NCBI GenBank assembly: GCA_964017185.1
Contig: OZ024877.1
Span: 9,890,201-9,954,200, forward strand
Reading direction: 5' to 3'
From: Rugalucina vietnamica
Taxonomy: Eukaryota > Mollusca > Bivalvia > Lucinida > Lucinidae
DNA length: 64,000 bases
The notes below the pieces were generated by a model. That model had not been told where the DNA came from. It worked only from the letters and a program-made list of their open reading frames with translations, and did not search any database. Below are positions 32,040 through 43,164 of the stretch, one piece after another (within the stretch, counting starts at the first letter, position 1; each line of letters begins with the position of its first letter). The translations under genes and the position numbers were made by a program.

Positions 32040-33900
32040 AAAACCTTGAAATAAAGATGGAGACAAATCCATTTAACTGACACATTAACGAGGCTGATGC
32101 TTGAATGTTATTGATTTTGCGTAATTTACAACTTGTTTCGAGTAGTTTGACAAACCATTCATTGGTAATTTGCAAGGGATAGTACGGCGTTTTGTTGCAA
32201 TAGTGTACAATTACATTGATCAATGCCTCATTTTAAGAACGAAAACTTCGTAACGTAACGTACGGGTATAAGAAGAGAAATAGGTTCACAATTTACAATG
32301 ATAAGGAACTGATACAATCAGTACCAAAATGCCACTCTTAACCCCAGGTAATGATCAAACGAAAACATACGTTAAGCCGAGAAAGAAGCTGAGGTTAGAT
32401 TTCCGAGTTTTCTCCTATCATGTTTACTCTGTTGACTGATTGATAGGTGCAGGCAATGCAGAAATTATTGTACGAAAGTAACCTAAGAAATCCCGGTTAT
32501 TTCGTTTACTCAAACACTTCACCGTTATTGTGATGGAAGTAATAAGTGTCACTTTTGGTTCATTAAAAGCAGTTTGTTCCATTAGTAAATATAAGAGTAT
32601 GACAAATGTTCCAAACTTCAATCATTTTATTTTTTTTTTATTTTATATATCATAAAATGTACTTGAATGTCTGACGGATCCACGCTCATTTCATTTTGTG
32701 TCTGCTGATTGGTGTTAGGAAAGTAGTCCTCTTGTTATCATGGCATTTAATAGTGATAGATAATCCGTATGAGTTTCTCAAAGCCTTTGCACGACGTTCA
32801 ACATTTTTTCAGGAACCAATTGTATTCAGATAACCGTTCATACATGTAGCTTAAAATAAAGTACATAACAGCAACATATAGCGATACCACTAAGAGCATT
32901 ATTTTCTATTTACATCATAGTATACTTGATAAAGTATTCAGTAATTATACTTGGTAATCTTGATGGCGTTCATTTTATACGTACTTGTAAGAATTTGATT
33001 TCCGGCTATGTGAAGGGCATGGACATCAGCTTCCTCAAAACAAATATTTAAAATAGAAAAATCAATGCATACCGAAGGGTAGCCATGATTTTATAACATA
33101 TTCTACCTACCACGTACACAGAATGACCAAGTACACATAAAAGCATTGACCTGGAATTGTCGCAAGCAGAGTCAAGGAGTGAAACAACCAAATAATGAAT
33201 ATTTACTGTAGCCTCAAGGAGCAGCAGCTCCGTCTCAAAATGTAGCCATGTAGTTATATTAACCAAAATTATTTAAATATTTATAAAGTAGAACCTTACT
33301 GACAGAAAGGCATAACATGAAACATAGACGCTTACAGTACAATCGAAGAACCGCATCGGAACAGTCAAAATGCCCAGAAGTTTCCCCAAAATGCACATAC
33401 ATGTATGAACAAAATAAGACCAATATCTATTTACGCACGAAATTTCTGTTGTGCGTGGTTTGTCAATAACAGAGTGCAAAAACGGCTGCGCTGAGAATAT
33501 CACACTTGCTGACATTTTTATAAAAGAAAATCAGAATACTCATATCCGCTTGGCTTTCTTTAATCTTCTATAAAAGCAAGTTCTGTCAGACGTATTCTAC
33601 GATCGCGTGTTGCGAAGATTAACTCATTTTAGCCTGGCGTCCCTTTTATGGGACATAGGCAAACAGAATAGCCCCAGATGTGACGCCGCAGAACGCGGCG
33701 TCCCATCTGGGTCTATTTTCTTTGCTTAAAGGAATACATCGAAAAATGAGATAAAAATAAAAATCACTCCTAACACCCCTAAAAATGAAAGTGGACTCAC
33801 CCAAATGATAATGATGGGAAAGTTCATTCGTCAAATATGGGTTAACCAGGCATTGGCATGATCGCTGTTGACATTTCAGCCTGAAATAACTTCATCTATA
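32040..33900. repeat. Array-2 segmental duplication, blocks e-f-g, copy C
   Basis: The most contiguous copy of the unit: block e (32040-32290), block f (32810-32960) and block g (32990-33900) follow one another with little transposon interruption except the F4 MITE at 33619-33845. Continues into blocks h (35026-35370) and i (36340-36660). Confidence 0.75.
33619..33845. mobile_element. F4 TTAA-type MITE, copy 3
   Basis: TTAA at both ends (33619-33622, 33842-33845). Left TTAACTCATTTTAGCCTGGC, right GTCAAATATGGGTTAA, centre GACGCCGCAGAACGCGGCGTC. It interrupts array-2 block g right after GCGTGTTGCGAAGA, a site unoccupied in the copies at about 8105 and 18915. Confidence 0.85.
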
Positions 33901-34039
33901 AAAATGTGGTAGCATGTGAATTCACACAAGGAGTCACTTATGAATCGTCTTGATGCGAAAGTTATCTTTGGTTATTTGGTGAATACTGTATATTTTTGTC
34001 ACTTAGACGTTGTGTTTTCATAAATGTGATGCGACATAA

Positions 34040-34775
34040 ATGTGATGCGGCGGTCTACATGCTTAGTTTTTAACCCAGTCAAGGTTGATAGCAAAGTTTT
34101 CTTCTTCTATTGCACGCCAGACGTCAGACTCTTTGATGGCCCCGATTTAAAGCTACAAATTTTAGTTGGTTGGGTCCTGAGCTTCTTGTCTGTTGCTTGG
34201 TTCACAGGTGTTTTCCTTTTGTTTTTGCTTCAGACTTTTAAGTGATGTTGTTTGGCGCCCAGGGATTTCCATCGGCAGCTTATTGTATTTGTGAGTCATC
34301 GTTTTTTATTCATCATGGCGTTTATTATAGTTATAATTTTGCTTGACTAATGTCCTTGATGATTCATTGACTAGGCAGAAATTCACCAAGAGGACCGAAC
34401 AACTAACTAAATAAAGTGAACCACTGCAGCATCTGATGGTGCGGTTATAGCCATTGTAAAATCGATTTATGCCCGCCAGTAATTTTATATGACCGATCGT
34501 TCCAAAGCGGTAGTTTTGTTGTGCTTCTAATTGGTTTATGTTTTGGTGTTAATGTTTTGTGCTGTTTGCACCTCATGTATGTTTTCGTATATTTAGTTAA
34601 GTTCGGGTACCTGAGTGGCTGCCTATTGGGGAAAAAGCTACACACTCGACATGTTCCCTTAATAAAAGTTAATTTATTGTTAATTTAGCTTTTTTTTCCC
34701 ACTTCGGTTTTTGGAGTGGGAATTTGTTTCTAATTTCAAATCCATTTCCTGATCATTTCCTATTTTACACTTCGT
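34040..34775 (+). mobile_element. F1-family element, diverged copy
   Basis: Carries CTACATGCTTAGTTTTTAAC, GACGTCAGACTCTTTGATGG, TTGGCGCCCAGGGATTTCCA, ACCACTGCAGCATCTGATGG and GGAGTGGGAATTTGTTTCTA in F1 order. The right terminus is degraded. Confidence 0.7.
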
Positions 34776-35025
34776 ATCCCAGAGGCCATTTGGCGGTAGG
34801 GCTAGAAATCAAACTATAGGACAATTTTGAATACACGTACATACGAGCAAATATTCAATCATGACGACATATTTCATTTTTGTTTCAAAACCTGTCCTTC
34901 ACTTCATTAATACGAGATAAGTAAAGAGCCAGCAGGTATATTTACTTATTTGGTTTCTTTAGACAAAACAATCACAAGTAAAGTCTTGTGTAATACTTCT
35001 CATGTTTTGTTTCTTTGTTAAAACG

Positions 35026-35370
35026 TGGTCCCAATCATTTCGAATATATCGAATAATCTTACTATCAAGACGCAAGAAACAAATAAAGAAACACGAAGAA
35101 ATGAAGTAATCATTATATCAATAAATCACCTTTGAATGTTTCCAGAAACTAAGTGATTACACAAAGATAACTTTATTTATAGAATCCGTTTGAAACCGCT
35201 AAGTGTTTTTGAAAGAAATCGTAATTTATTCAACTTTTTTATTTGTTTGACGGAAAGCCAGAATCTAAAGAATCAGATGACATGTGAAAGGAAGGAAATA
35301 AACTATTGGGCGATAAGGACCTGAAACTCAATCGGCTTCATGTAAATGTATACCTGCCTTCGGTGAGTAT
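35026..35370. repeat. Array-2 segmental duplication, block h, copy C (empty LINE-B site)
   Basis: Matches 20289-20365 followed directly by 25003-25330 without the 4.6-kb LINE-B, so it shows the pre-insertion state of the paralogous site. Strings shared include ACGTGGTCCCAAT/GACGTGATCCCAAT and TATATCAATAAATCACCTTT. Confidence 0.75.
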
Positions 35371-35421
35371 TTTGATAATATGAACAAAATATTATAGATC
35401 CACTCAAACAGCAGTGATAAT

Positions 35422-35701
35422 CATCAGGAAAACATGTCCGTGTAATGAATACCCCCTTATAACCCACTTTCATACAGTAAAACTGGGGTATGCTGGGGTA
35501 TACCTACTTTTTCTTATTTTTGCTCCAAAACATAGATTGTGGGTACTCGTTAGAACCGCCTCGTCGAGGCGGTTTTAACGTGTACCCACAAATTATGTTT
35601 TGAGCAAAAATAAGAAAAATATCAATTATTTTCTAGTGAAAATTTTCAATTTTTACAACTAAAGAAAAATCTGTATACTGCATGGGCATGTTTTCGTAAT
35701 G
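35422..35701. mobile_element. F2 palindromic MITE, reverse-oriented full copy
   Basis: Starts CATCAGGAAAACATGTCCGTG and ends CATGGGCATGTTTTCGTAATG. The core has TACTCGTTAGAACCGCCTCG facing CGAGGCGGTTTTAACGTGTA, flanked by complementary arms AACATAGATTGTGGGTAC/GTACCCACAAATTATGTT. Confidence 0.85.
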
Positions 35702-35887
35702 TATTCAGAATATCATCAGCGGCGTCTGAGTCCAAGACGAAGGGCAGAGAAGACGATTAAGACCGTGTATAATTCAAAGTTCCTTGCAATGGCAAAGCAT
35801 GGCGTCATTTTGTAAAAACAAAATCATAATGGTCATTTGTTTTGGAAAACTCGAAATTTTATAGCAATAAGCAGGACATTTTCCATA

Positions 35888-36030
35888 AACACGCCCATGC
35901 AATATACAGAGATTTTTTAAGTTGTGAAAAATGAAAATTTTCTGTAGAAAATTTTTGATATTTTTCGGCGAGGCGGTTCTATCGAGTACCCACAATCTAT
36001 GTTTTGGAGCAAAAATAAGAAAACTATATA
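35888..36030. mobile_element. F2 MITE, fragment
   Basis: AAACACGCCCATGCAATATACAGAG at the left, then GGCGAGGCGGTTCTATCGAG and ACCCACAATCTATGTTTTGG. The left arm of the core and the right end are deleted. Confidence 0.65.
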
Positions 36031-36339
36031 TATATATTTTTATTCAGTTTTACGTCCCTTTCAAGATTATTTCAGCTCATATGAGACGGGCCAATCAGTG
36101 GGTGGGCGACCCGAGAAAAACCACCTGGCACACCCACAAGCAGAACTTGGCTTCTCTCACATGTGGCCTAATTTTTACAAAAATGTATAATGTATAACCA
36201 AAATGTATAACCGAAGGTCACATTACAGTAACTGTGTTTCTTTAATTATTTGAGCAGTGTTTATATTTTTATTTTTCTATAAATGAACTACAAATACTAA
36301 CCTTAAACATAAAAACAGCAACATTTATATGTTTCCCAA

Positions 36340-36660
36340 ATGTCACCACTCGGGGCGAATGTCTAATAAATTTGCACAGCATACCATATCAAAAGTCTGC
36401 TAAACGAAGATTTAACAGAAATAAGGCGAAAATGAGCAGTCTGGTTTCCTTTTGTTTAAATGCCAACCAGTCGAATGCCCCCATGGCATATTACAGTATT
36501 CGTGTATAGCTTATTTGGAAAAAAACGCCATTTCATGCTTATACGTTCGTGCATGCGAGTAGATGTACTCAAAATAACCATGTAGGTGAACCATGTAGGT
36601 AGCCGCCTACTGATTGACATTTGTAGCACTTGGAGGCAGGCATCAGAGCAATACTGTGCC
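36340..36660. repeat. Array-2 segmental duplication, block i, copy C
   Basis: Counterpart of 27040-27205 and its continuation (TGCCCC.ATGGCATAT, TCATGCTTATACG.TCG..TGCGAGTA). Confidence 0.65.
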
Positions 36661-36664
36661 ACTT

Positions 36665-37140
36665 AAGTACATAGATATACTGCATATCAGGAACCTAGAT
36701 AGATCAGTGATGTACACATTAGAAAATGAACAACAGAGTTACTTTGTTAAAGATAACATTTTACACAGTTTAACCTGTTAACTGTTTATTTTATTCTTGT
36801 AATGGAACGACATTTTGCACGATTTATAAGGAAAGGCAATTGTTATTGGCGATCACTCAAAACTCTGTTTTCCCGCAATAAATCTACTATCCAATTAGTT
36901 GCTCTCATATAGCTGCCCAGAATCAATCCAGTTTATTACCTATATTCGCTAAATATGTCAGGCTTGATGAAAAATAATTGCAGGCACTTCTTGTTGAAGG
37001 ACGTAAATCGATAATAGCTTGAAGTATCCTAAAACTAAGTCCACTCTAGTACTGAAGCCGTTAAATTCAAATTTCGAGAAAAAAATCATAAATAAATGAA
37101 AGCAGGAAGTACAAAGCTCGCATTTGTTTTTAAATTAAAC
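36665..37140. other. Interval without recognised gene
   Basis: AT-rich, no repeat or coding signal recognised. Confidence 0.4.
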
Positions 37141-37167
37141 GAAAAAAAAAAAAAACAAAAACAAAAA

Positions 37168-37210
<43 letters not shown>
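37141..37210. repeat. Poly-A tract
   Basis: About 70 bp almost pure A with a few C interruptions in the first half. Not obviously the tail of a recognised retroelement. Confidence 0.95.
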
Positions 37211-37211
<1 letters not shown>

Positions 37212-37261
37212 ATGGTTAATGTAGTTCCAATCTGAACAGTTTGGTGCGTAACAACTTAATG

Positions 37262-37490
37262 TGCCGTATCATGAGAAAACCAACAATCTGCATATGCGAA
37301 AACAAAACGGTGCAGATAAGCTTTGCAGTAACTGCGAAGCTGATCAGCTTATTTGTTTTCGCTCAACGGATAGTACACTTCCTCTTCTTCTTGAATCCGA
37401 AATTTCAGGCACCTACCCTGTGACTGTGCAGCCTGATTTGTGTCGGACCTATCCGGAAACCAAATTGGTGGTCTTCTCACGAGACAGCTC
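37262..37490. mobile_element. F3 hairpin MITE
   Basis: Bounded by GTGCCGTATCATGAGAAAAC and GTCTTCTCACGAGACAGCTC (inverted, mutated). The core stem GCGAAAACAAAACGGTGCAG / TGATCAGCTTATTTGTTTTCGC is more diverged than in the other copies. Confidence 0.7.
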
Positions 37491-37504
37491 AATTATAAAA
37501 GCGA

Positions 37505-37812
37505 CTTGCCAGTAATTTTATATTACTGATCGTTCCAAGGCGATACTTCTGTGGTGGTTCTTTCGTTTTATGTCTTGGTGTTTAAAATTTTTGTGCTGTT
37601 GGCGCCTTATGTATGTTTTCATATTTTTAGTTAAGTGTAGGTAACTGAGTGGCCACCTGTTGGAAAAATTGCTGCCCATTCGGCTTACGGTATGTTTTCA
37701 TGGTATAACTACCTTATTGTTAATTTAGTTTCTTCCCATCTCGGTTTTTGCAGTGGGGATTTGTTTTCTGATTGCGCCTTTTTTGATCTTTGCCTGTTTG
37801 TACCTTGTTGCT
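37505..37812 (+). mobile_element. F1-family element, right TIR only
   Basis: GCCAGTAATTTTATATTACTG through CTTTGCCTGTTTGTACCTTG, i.e. the right 300 bp of F1. Confidence 0.7.
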
Positions 37813-38025
37813 ATGTTTTTGTGAAATTATTTTCCCTTATACCATAGATTTACGACATATCTATTTGAAGACGAGAATGGCCATTACTTAGATATATCAC
37901 GTGAACAAACTATCCAATTAGCACTCTGGGCTGTAGCAGTAAGAGCACGCTCCGGGCATGTACTTTCATTTTTAATAAATAAGAATAAATGGTTGTTAGG
38001 GCATTCATTCTACGTAAACATGTTA

Positions 38026-38224
38026 TTAAATCACATATGCCTGGTGTCGTTTTGTGTGACATGGTCAACACGTAAAGCCCGAGTTGTGACGGCGTCCGAT
38101 CTGTGGCTTTTCTATTCCCTAAGAGGCATTTCATTGAAAATAAAATAAAACATAGCTGTTGATGCCCCTAAAATGAAAATAAACTCACCAAATTGGACAA
38201 GTCCGTTTGTCACAAATAGGTTAA
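38026..38224. mobile_element. F4 TTAA-type MITE, diverged copy
   Basis: TTAA at 38026-38029 and 38221-38224 frame AGCCCGAGTTGTGACGGCGTC, TGATGCCCCTAAAATGAAAA and TTGTCACAAATAGGTTAA. The left part is more diverged than in other copies. Confidence 0.55.
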
Positions 38225-38449
38225 TCATCGGCTACTTACTCATACCCATTTGTCTGAATTACGCTATTGACCTTTTGAAACTTATTTAGCGTCTCCCTCA
38301 TTATCAGGAACTATGTTTTATCTGGAAAATCACCTTATCTTTAACGCTTGTTTGCCAAATGAGCTCTAGGTGAGATCGAATTGTCAATAAAATCACCATT
38401 AAAGAGTCGCCTGATTCGATCGAAAGCAGGAAAATTAGAAACAAAGCAG

Positions 38450-38504
38450 TGACGTGCATTGCGACAGCTGGCGACAGCAGAGTTTTTACTCAGGAGTATT
38501 TAAA
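38450..38504 (+). promoter_or_regulatory. Candidate promoter elements of the RGK-like gene
   Basis: TGACGT (38450-38455, CRE half-site), CAGCTG E-box (38465-38470) and a TATA-like TATTTAAA (38497-38504) lie in order 190-240 bp upstream of the start codon. Transcription starting about 30 bp after the TATA-like box would give a 5' UTR of roughly 160 nt. Motif matches only; short motifs occur by chance. Confidence 0.35.
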
Positions 38505-38690
38505 CAGTCTGTTAATTCCAGGAATAATCTACTGGATGGAATTCTGTCGTTGAGACCACACGGACGTGAAATTTGTTAATCATATAAGTGTTTGTAGCAT
38601 ATAAAATATTTATGGAATGATTGAATGAGGTTTACATCATAACCGATTGGACGAGTTCTGTTTGTGTTTAATTTCACGCCTCGGGAGAAA

Positions 38691-39423
38691 ATGACGGCCG
38701 ATACTCCAGAAGAGAAGCCAAGTGCCAGTTTTAAAATTAAAGAAAAGCCGCCGAAGCTGGCAGAATGTCGTTCCAGTGCCATTACTCAATCTGACACTAA
38801 TTCTAACAGCAATAATTCTGAGAAAGCTGAGCGATGTTGTCGTCCAAGAGCCTATTCGATGCACACTAAGACTCGACTCAGTCGTAAAGAGAGATCGTAT
38901 TGTAATGATATCTCAAATAGGCGCTGCAGTCTTCCTGCTTCAGCGCTGATTGAAAATTTTCTAGCTGTACCTGGATTGAATCGGAATAAAATGGATAGTA
39001 TTGAGAGGAGTGATGATAGTGGAAGTGAGGAAGAGGGATTAAGAAGGGCTCGTTCTCTTAAAGGTGAAAGGTCAGATAATGGCAGAGAGCCTTTAAGGCG
39101 TGTGAGGTCGTTCAAAACAACATCTAAAGGATTGATAAATCGTGGAGATTCTTTTAAAAAGCGTCGAAATCGTTCTCATACGGGATTTAAGGTGTCGGAC
39201 GATGGGAATGACTATAGGGATCAGAGGAATCATCTAAACCCTGCAGACGCTTGCACCCCACAGGCGACGATCCCGACTGTTTCTATAAATACAACAGGAA
39301 GTGTGGACCAGAATCCGAATCATTTCCGGGTGCTAGTTCTCGGAGTTCCGGGTGTTGGGAAAACGTTATTGACAGATCAGTTCATGACCTCAGAATTTCT
39401 CGGAAATTATGAATACAGTATTT
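38691..39423 (+). CDS. RGK-family (Rad/Gem/Rem/Kir) small GTPase, first coding exon
   Basis: RGK proteins are Ras-like GTP-binding proteins that inhibit voltage-gated calcium channels and reshape the cytoskeleton. This exon encodes 244 residues plus one base. The start ATG (GAAAATGA context) follows an in-frame TAA at 38640. The long N-terminal extension is Ser/Arg-rich, with RRARSLK (118-124), RRVRSFKTTSKG (136-147) and NRGDSFKKRR (150-159), which look like kinase/14-3-3 sites of this family. The Ras-like domain begins HFRVLVLGVPGVGKT (P-loop GVPGVGKT, 218-225) and continues DQFMTSEFLGNYEYSI. The exon ends at a perfect GTAAGT donor (39424-39429), phase 1. The frame would otherwise stop at 39462. 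G2-G5 motifs must lie in later exons, none recognised in the window. Family call is from recall of the motif set, not a search. Confidence 0.82.
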
Positions 39424-39429
39424 GTAAGT
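39424..39429 (+). other. Splice donor GTAAGT of RGK-like exon
   Basis: Consensus 5' splice site directly after the Ras-like beta1/alpha1 coding region; beyond it the translation loses all family resemblance (CKYKLYDIWHFAK, stop). Confidence 0.75.
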
Positions 39430-39754
39430 ACAAACTTTATGACATCTGGCATTTTGCTAAATAAAGTTTAATACGAAGATAGACTAAAAGCAATGCTCAC
39501 CAAGTTATACAAAAATATATTATAATAAAGCGAACAACAAAATAATTAAAACATAATTGCAACGGTGCATTAAGTTATTTGTCTAATGTAATTACAGGGG
39601 AGATCGGTAAATATAATATATATCATGATTTATGCATTTTTGCTTTCATCCGGAAAAGGCTTGTCACCCTTGAATATGCGCAAAGAGTAACAGTTGTGTC
39701 AGCAATGAAATTAATACGATGTCGTACATTTCTTTATTTTCGTTGCTGTCTATT

Positions 39755-40510
39755 AAGGATGATTTAGGACACCCAGTGAGCAATTATGCAACAGTCTGGC
39801 TGCAATAATCAAACGATTTATGCAGCAAATAAACTTCTTTACTTGTCTCGTTATGTCTTTTGCAACTAGACTTAATGGTTTGTTAATTCAAAATGAACAT
39901 AATTAGCAATTAAGGGATGCCACAAGCTGTCTTGAGATTTGTATGATGATGGTACTTTAACCCATATTTGACGGATGGATTTTCCCACCATTATCAATTG
40001 GGTGAGTCCACTTTCATTTTTAGGGGTGTCAGGAGTGATTTTTATTTTTTTTATCTCATTTTTCGATGAAATTTCTCTGCGGCGTCACATCTGGGGCTAT
40101 ACTGTTCGCCTATGTCCCATAAAAGGGACGCCAGGCTTAAATGAGCTAATAAAGCGTTGCACTCCATTTGTAAATGCAAATGTGTTTCTCCGAACGAGTT
40201 TGACTTGCACAAAATAGTTTAATTCACTTTCACGAAACATAACAAATACGTAATAAACTGAAACTGGTTTAGTTTCGCTTAGCCGCAGCTGACATGCGAG
40301 AAGATAAGAATCATACAGCTGAATCAAGGAAATTGCAAAATTGTAAGTTCCTATCGTTTGCAATCTCCAACTTAACATCGATTTTTTTATTGATTTGCCA
40401 TTATATGAATTGTATTTTATATCAATGAACACAGCTGGTATAAATTGCTATTCAATGTTTTTTCTGATGTTTCTGAAACCTGTTACGACCTGATATAGAG
40501 GTCGATTATG
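39755..40510. repeat. Array-1 segmental duplication, copy 0 (end of block b, block c)
   Basis: GAGCAATTATGCAACAGTCTGG.TGCAAT, TTATGCAGCAAATAAACTTC and TGATGATGGTACTT match 44727-44945 and 51291-51500. CATTATATGAATTGTATTTT and ACCTGTTACGACCTGATA (40395-40500) match 46980-47065 and 51780-51880. An F4 MITE is inserted at 39957-40149. Confidence 0.75.
39957..40149. mobile_element. F4 TTAA-type MITE, internally deleted copy
   Basis: Left TTAACCCATATTTGACGGAT is intact; the right end AGGCTTAAATGAGCTAA has a mutated TTAA. The centre is deleted next to TTCTCTGCGGCGTCACATC. Confidence 0.75.
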
Positions 40511-40754
40511 GAACAGCACTCAAAGTTTAATATTGCCCATCACAAAATTATTTGTATGCATAATACCATTATTGTTTCAAGGATTCAAGCATCAGAACAA
40601 TTTTTGTCACCTCTATCACGAACAAACATTTCAGCTGTTAATGAAGGTCTAACATCTTTAATGCATAATAAATTAGAATTAAGGAAACGCAAAATATAAG
40701 CTTTTTCAGCTTCCGTTCAAATCCCATTTGCATTGTTTGTGTATTCATATCTGT

Positions 40755-40885
40755 AAAAATGTACAAGTTGGCAATGATCAGGAAAAATGCGCTATAAGAA
40801 AGAAATTTCCACTCCAAAAATCGAGGTGGGAAAAACCTAAATTGACAATCAAGTACTTATACTTAGAAAAACATCGTAAGCCAAG
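40755..40885 (-). mobile_element. F1-family element, terminal fragment
   Basis: AATGTACAAGTTGGCAATGATCAGG and CCACTCCAAAAATCGAGGTGG followed by ATCGTAAGCCAAG: the outer 130 bp of F1. Confidence 0.65.
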
Positions 40886-41311
40886 TGTATGATACCGATA
40901 GCCCTACTGGAGAAGTTTAGCTGTTAAAAATTTGTTTAAAGTTTAAACCAATGTACACATAAACCGTCAGAGGCAAAGTCAGCTGCTACAGTGTCTGTAC
41001 CGGTTCGGCATTGATGCACTAGTGCCTGACCATACTTATCATTTGATTTTTTTCGATCATTTTTTTCAATGAGTCACACGCTGTAAGAAATGATGAGTGT
41101 AATGTAAATATCATAAATACTCATAGCTCATATGCTATATTTAGTTGCGCTTTCGACCAAGACGTAAAATGAATGTCTTCGAATCTCACAATTTAAGCTG
41201 AAAGTCGTAATAATCTGACGTGTGTTATGACGTCTCGTCTCCGATATGTACCCATATTTGTCGATGTCCATGAATCTGAACCTTCTTTTTATCTGTGCCC
41301 ATTTTAGATAG

Positions 41312-41591
41312 CATCACGATAACCGTTGTCCGTGTAATGTATACCCCTCATACCCCACTTTTATATAGCAAAACTGGGGTACGCAGGGGTATACATATTT
41401 TTCTTATTTCTGCTCCAAAACATAGATTGTGGGTACTCGTTAGAACCGCCTTGCGGAGGCGGTTCTAACGTGTACCCACAATCTATGTTTTGAGCAAAAA
41501 TAAGAAAACTATCAACATTTTTCTAGTGAATTTTTTTCATTTTTACAACCAAAAAATGTTCTGTATATTGCATGGGCGTGTTTTCGTAATG
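41312..41591. mobile_element. F2 palindromic MITE, full copy
   Basis: CATCACGATAACCGTTGTCCGTG to CATGGGCGTGTTTTCGTAATG. The core has CTCGTTAGAACCGCCTTGCG facing AGGCGGTTCTAACGTG, with perfect AACATAGATTGTGGGTAC arms. Confidence 0.85.
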
Positions 41592-41629
41592 TATCACCGA
41601 CCTGTATCAGTGATTATATAAACGTAAAT

Positions 41630-41715
41630 GTAAGCAATGATCATGAAATGGCGCAATCAGAAAGAAAATCCCACTCCAAACCCGAGGTGGGAAAAATCTA
41701 CATTGAAAATCAGGA
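41630..41715 (-). mobile_element. F1-family element, terminal fragment
   Basis: TGTAAGCAATGATCATGAAATGGCGCAATC and CCACTCCAAACCCGAGGTGG, matching the first 85 bp of F1. Confidence 0.55.
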
Positions 41716-41734
41716 ACTTGTAAGGCACTTGAGT

Positions 41735-41990
41735 CTGTAGTATACAAACATACCGAACACAGTTGGAGATTTCCACCGAGACGGCTCAAAATGCTTTCAG
41801 AAGTCTCTAAAGACTGTATAATATACAACGATAAGCAGTCTACAATTATATTGAGTTTAGCTTTTAGAGAAATTGGTTTTGTCACTTAGAAAGTGATTTT
41901 ATGTAACGGCCCTGTCAATTCTGACATTTTCTTGGAGTTAAATATATCAGAGTTTTGCTAGAATATTTCACCAATTTACAGTGGGAATGA
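41735..41990. repeat. Array-1 segmental duplication, block a, copy 1
   Basis: Matches 48922-49185 and 53822-54050: AGTCTGTAGTATACAAACAT, AACACAGTTGGAGATTTCC, GAGACGGCTCA.AATGCTTT, AAATTGGTTTTGTCACTTAG and AAAGTGATTTTATGTAACGG. Non-coding. Confidence 0.8.
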
Positions 41991-42010
41991 TATGGGAATG
42001 GTGGCATATA

Positions 42011-43054
42011 CACTGAAAAAAAGTTATAAGAGGCCACCTCATATTTTTTCTTCTAGTTCAGAAAGTAAATTACGATCAATTAAAATTCATGATCAAATTT
42101 ATAAACCAATGTCTAACAGTGGCTCTGAGAGTGTCTGCATTCCAAAATGTGTGATATGTCTCACGCAGTCGAAGCATGAGTAAAGGTACCCTCTTTTCGA
42201 AAATCACACTTTATTATCACCAAATTAAATGCTATATTATGACGTTGTGTTTTACATTTTAATTTATTTGAAAGTGCTACTGACTACCATGATGCAAGAT
42301 AAAATTAAGTCAGATGTGTTGCTGCAATAAGAATCTTCGTTTCTGTTTTGTACATGCAAGAAGACAGCGACATGAATAACATGAAATCAGCTTTTTGAAT
42401 GCAATTTGCATACAAACTTTGTTCATCTCTGGTTGCATTATTATCAGCAGTATGCAATTGAATTTTTCAGCTTGTATTAAGGTATAATACTAAACTCTGA
42501 TAAACTTTGAAAATTTAAAAAAATCGTCCATAAATTTCTTTATTTTGTTCGTTAAAAATTGGCATTGAAACCGGAAGTGTGCGTCAGCCGTGACCTGTTT
42601 GTCCTCGAAAATAGTCTAAAATAGCTCACTCGGGTTATATCTTTAATTTCCAGGCTTCATCAAGTGAATTTAATAGCGATTAACATGTTTAAGAGGCACA
42701 TTGATAAATTTTTCAAAAAATCTCAAAATTAGCGATTTTTAAAAATGCGCAGAAAGTCTACCAGTAGAGAAAATTCGAATGTTTGATGTTTTTCCAAGCC
42801 GGAAGGGCCCCTTTGATGACACCCGCTCATAATTGCAATAAATGTTGTGCTTTATCAAATTTTTTATTCAAAAACATTGATTTTTGCATTTTTACTCCAA
42901 AATCTCGTTTAGTGAAAGAAAATTATTTCTGAACACTTTGGAACTTTACTTACTTGAAAGACACGTCTTTAGACTAAAAATCGTGCGATTTTGAACATGA
43001 CTTAGTTACAAAAAATGAGTTTGAAAAGTGGCCTCTTATAACTTTTTTTCAGTG
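42011..43054. mobile_element. TA-flanked TIR element (CACTGAAAAAAAGTTATAAG)
   Basis: Left CACTGAAAAAAAGTTATAAG.AGGCCAC and right GTGGCCTCTTATAACTTTTTTTCAGTG are exact inverses over about 27 bp; TA flanks both ends (42009-42010, 43055-43056). 1044 bp, no transposase recognised. It interrupts array 1 between blocks a and b. Confidence 0.8.
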
Positions 43055-43164
43055 TATATCGCACTACTCATTTTGTCAACTCTTACTTGTATGAAATGAC
43101 TAGGTCATTTGAGTTAGTAATGCAAAAGACTAGTTTTGGTTTTTAAAATTTATCAGATGATAAT

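Noticed and set aside
39424..39464. RGK-like protein ending at the in-frame stop at 39464
   Set aside because: A perfect GTAAGT splice donor sits where family similarity ends; the last 13 residues are intron translation.
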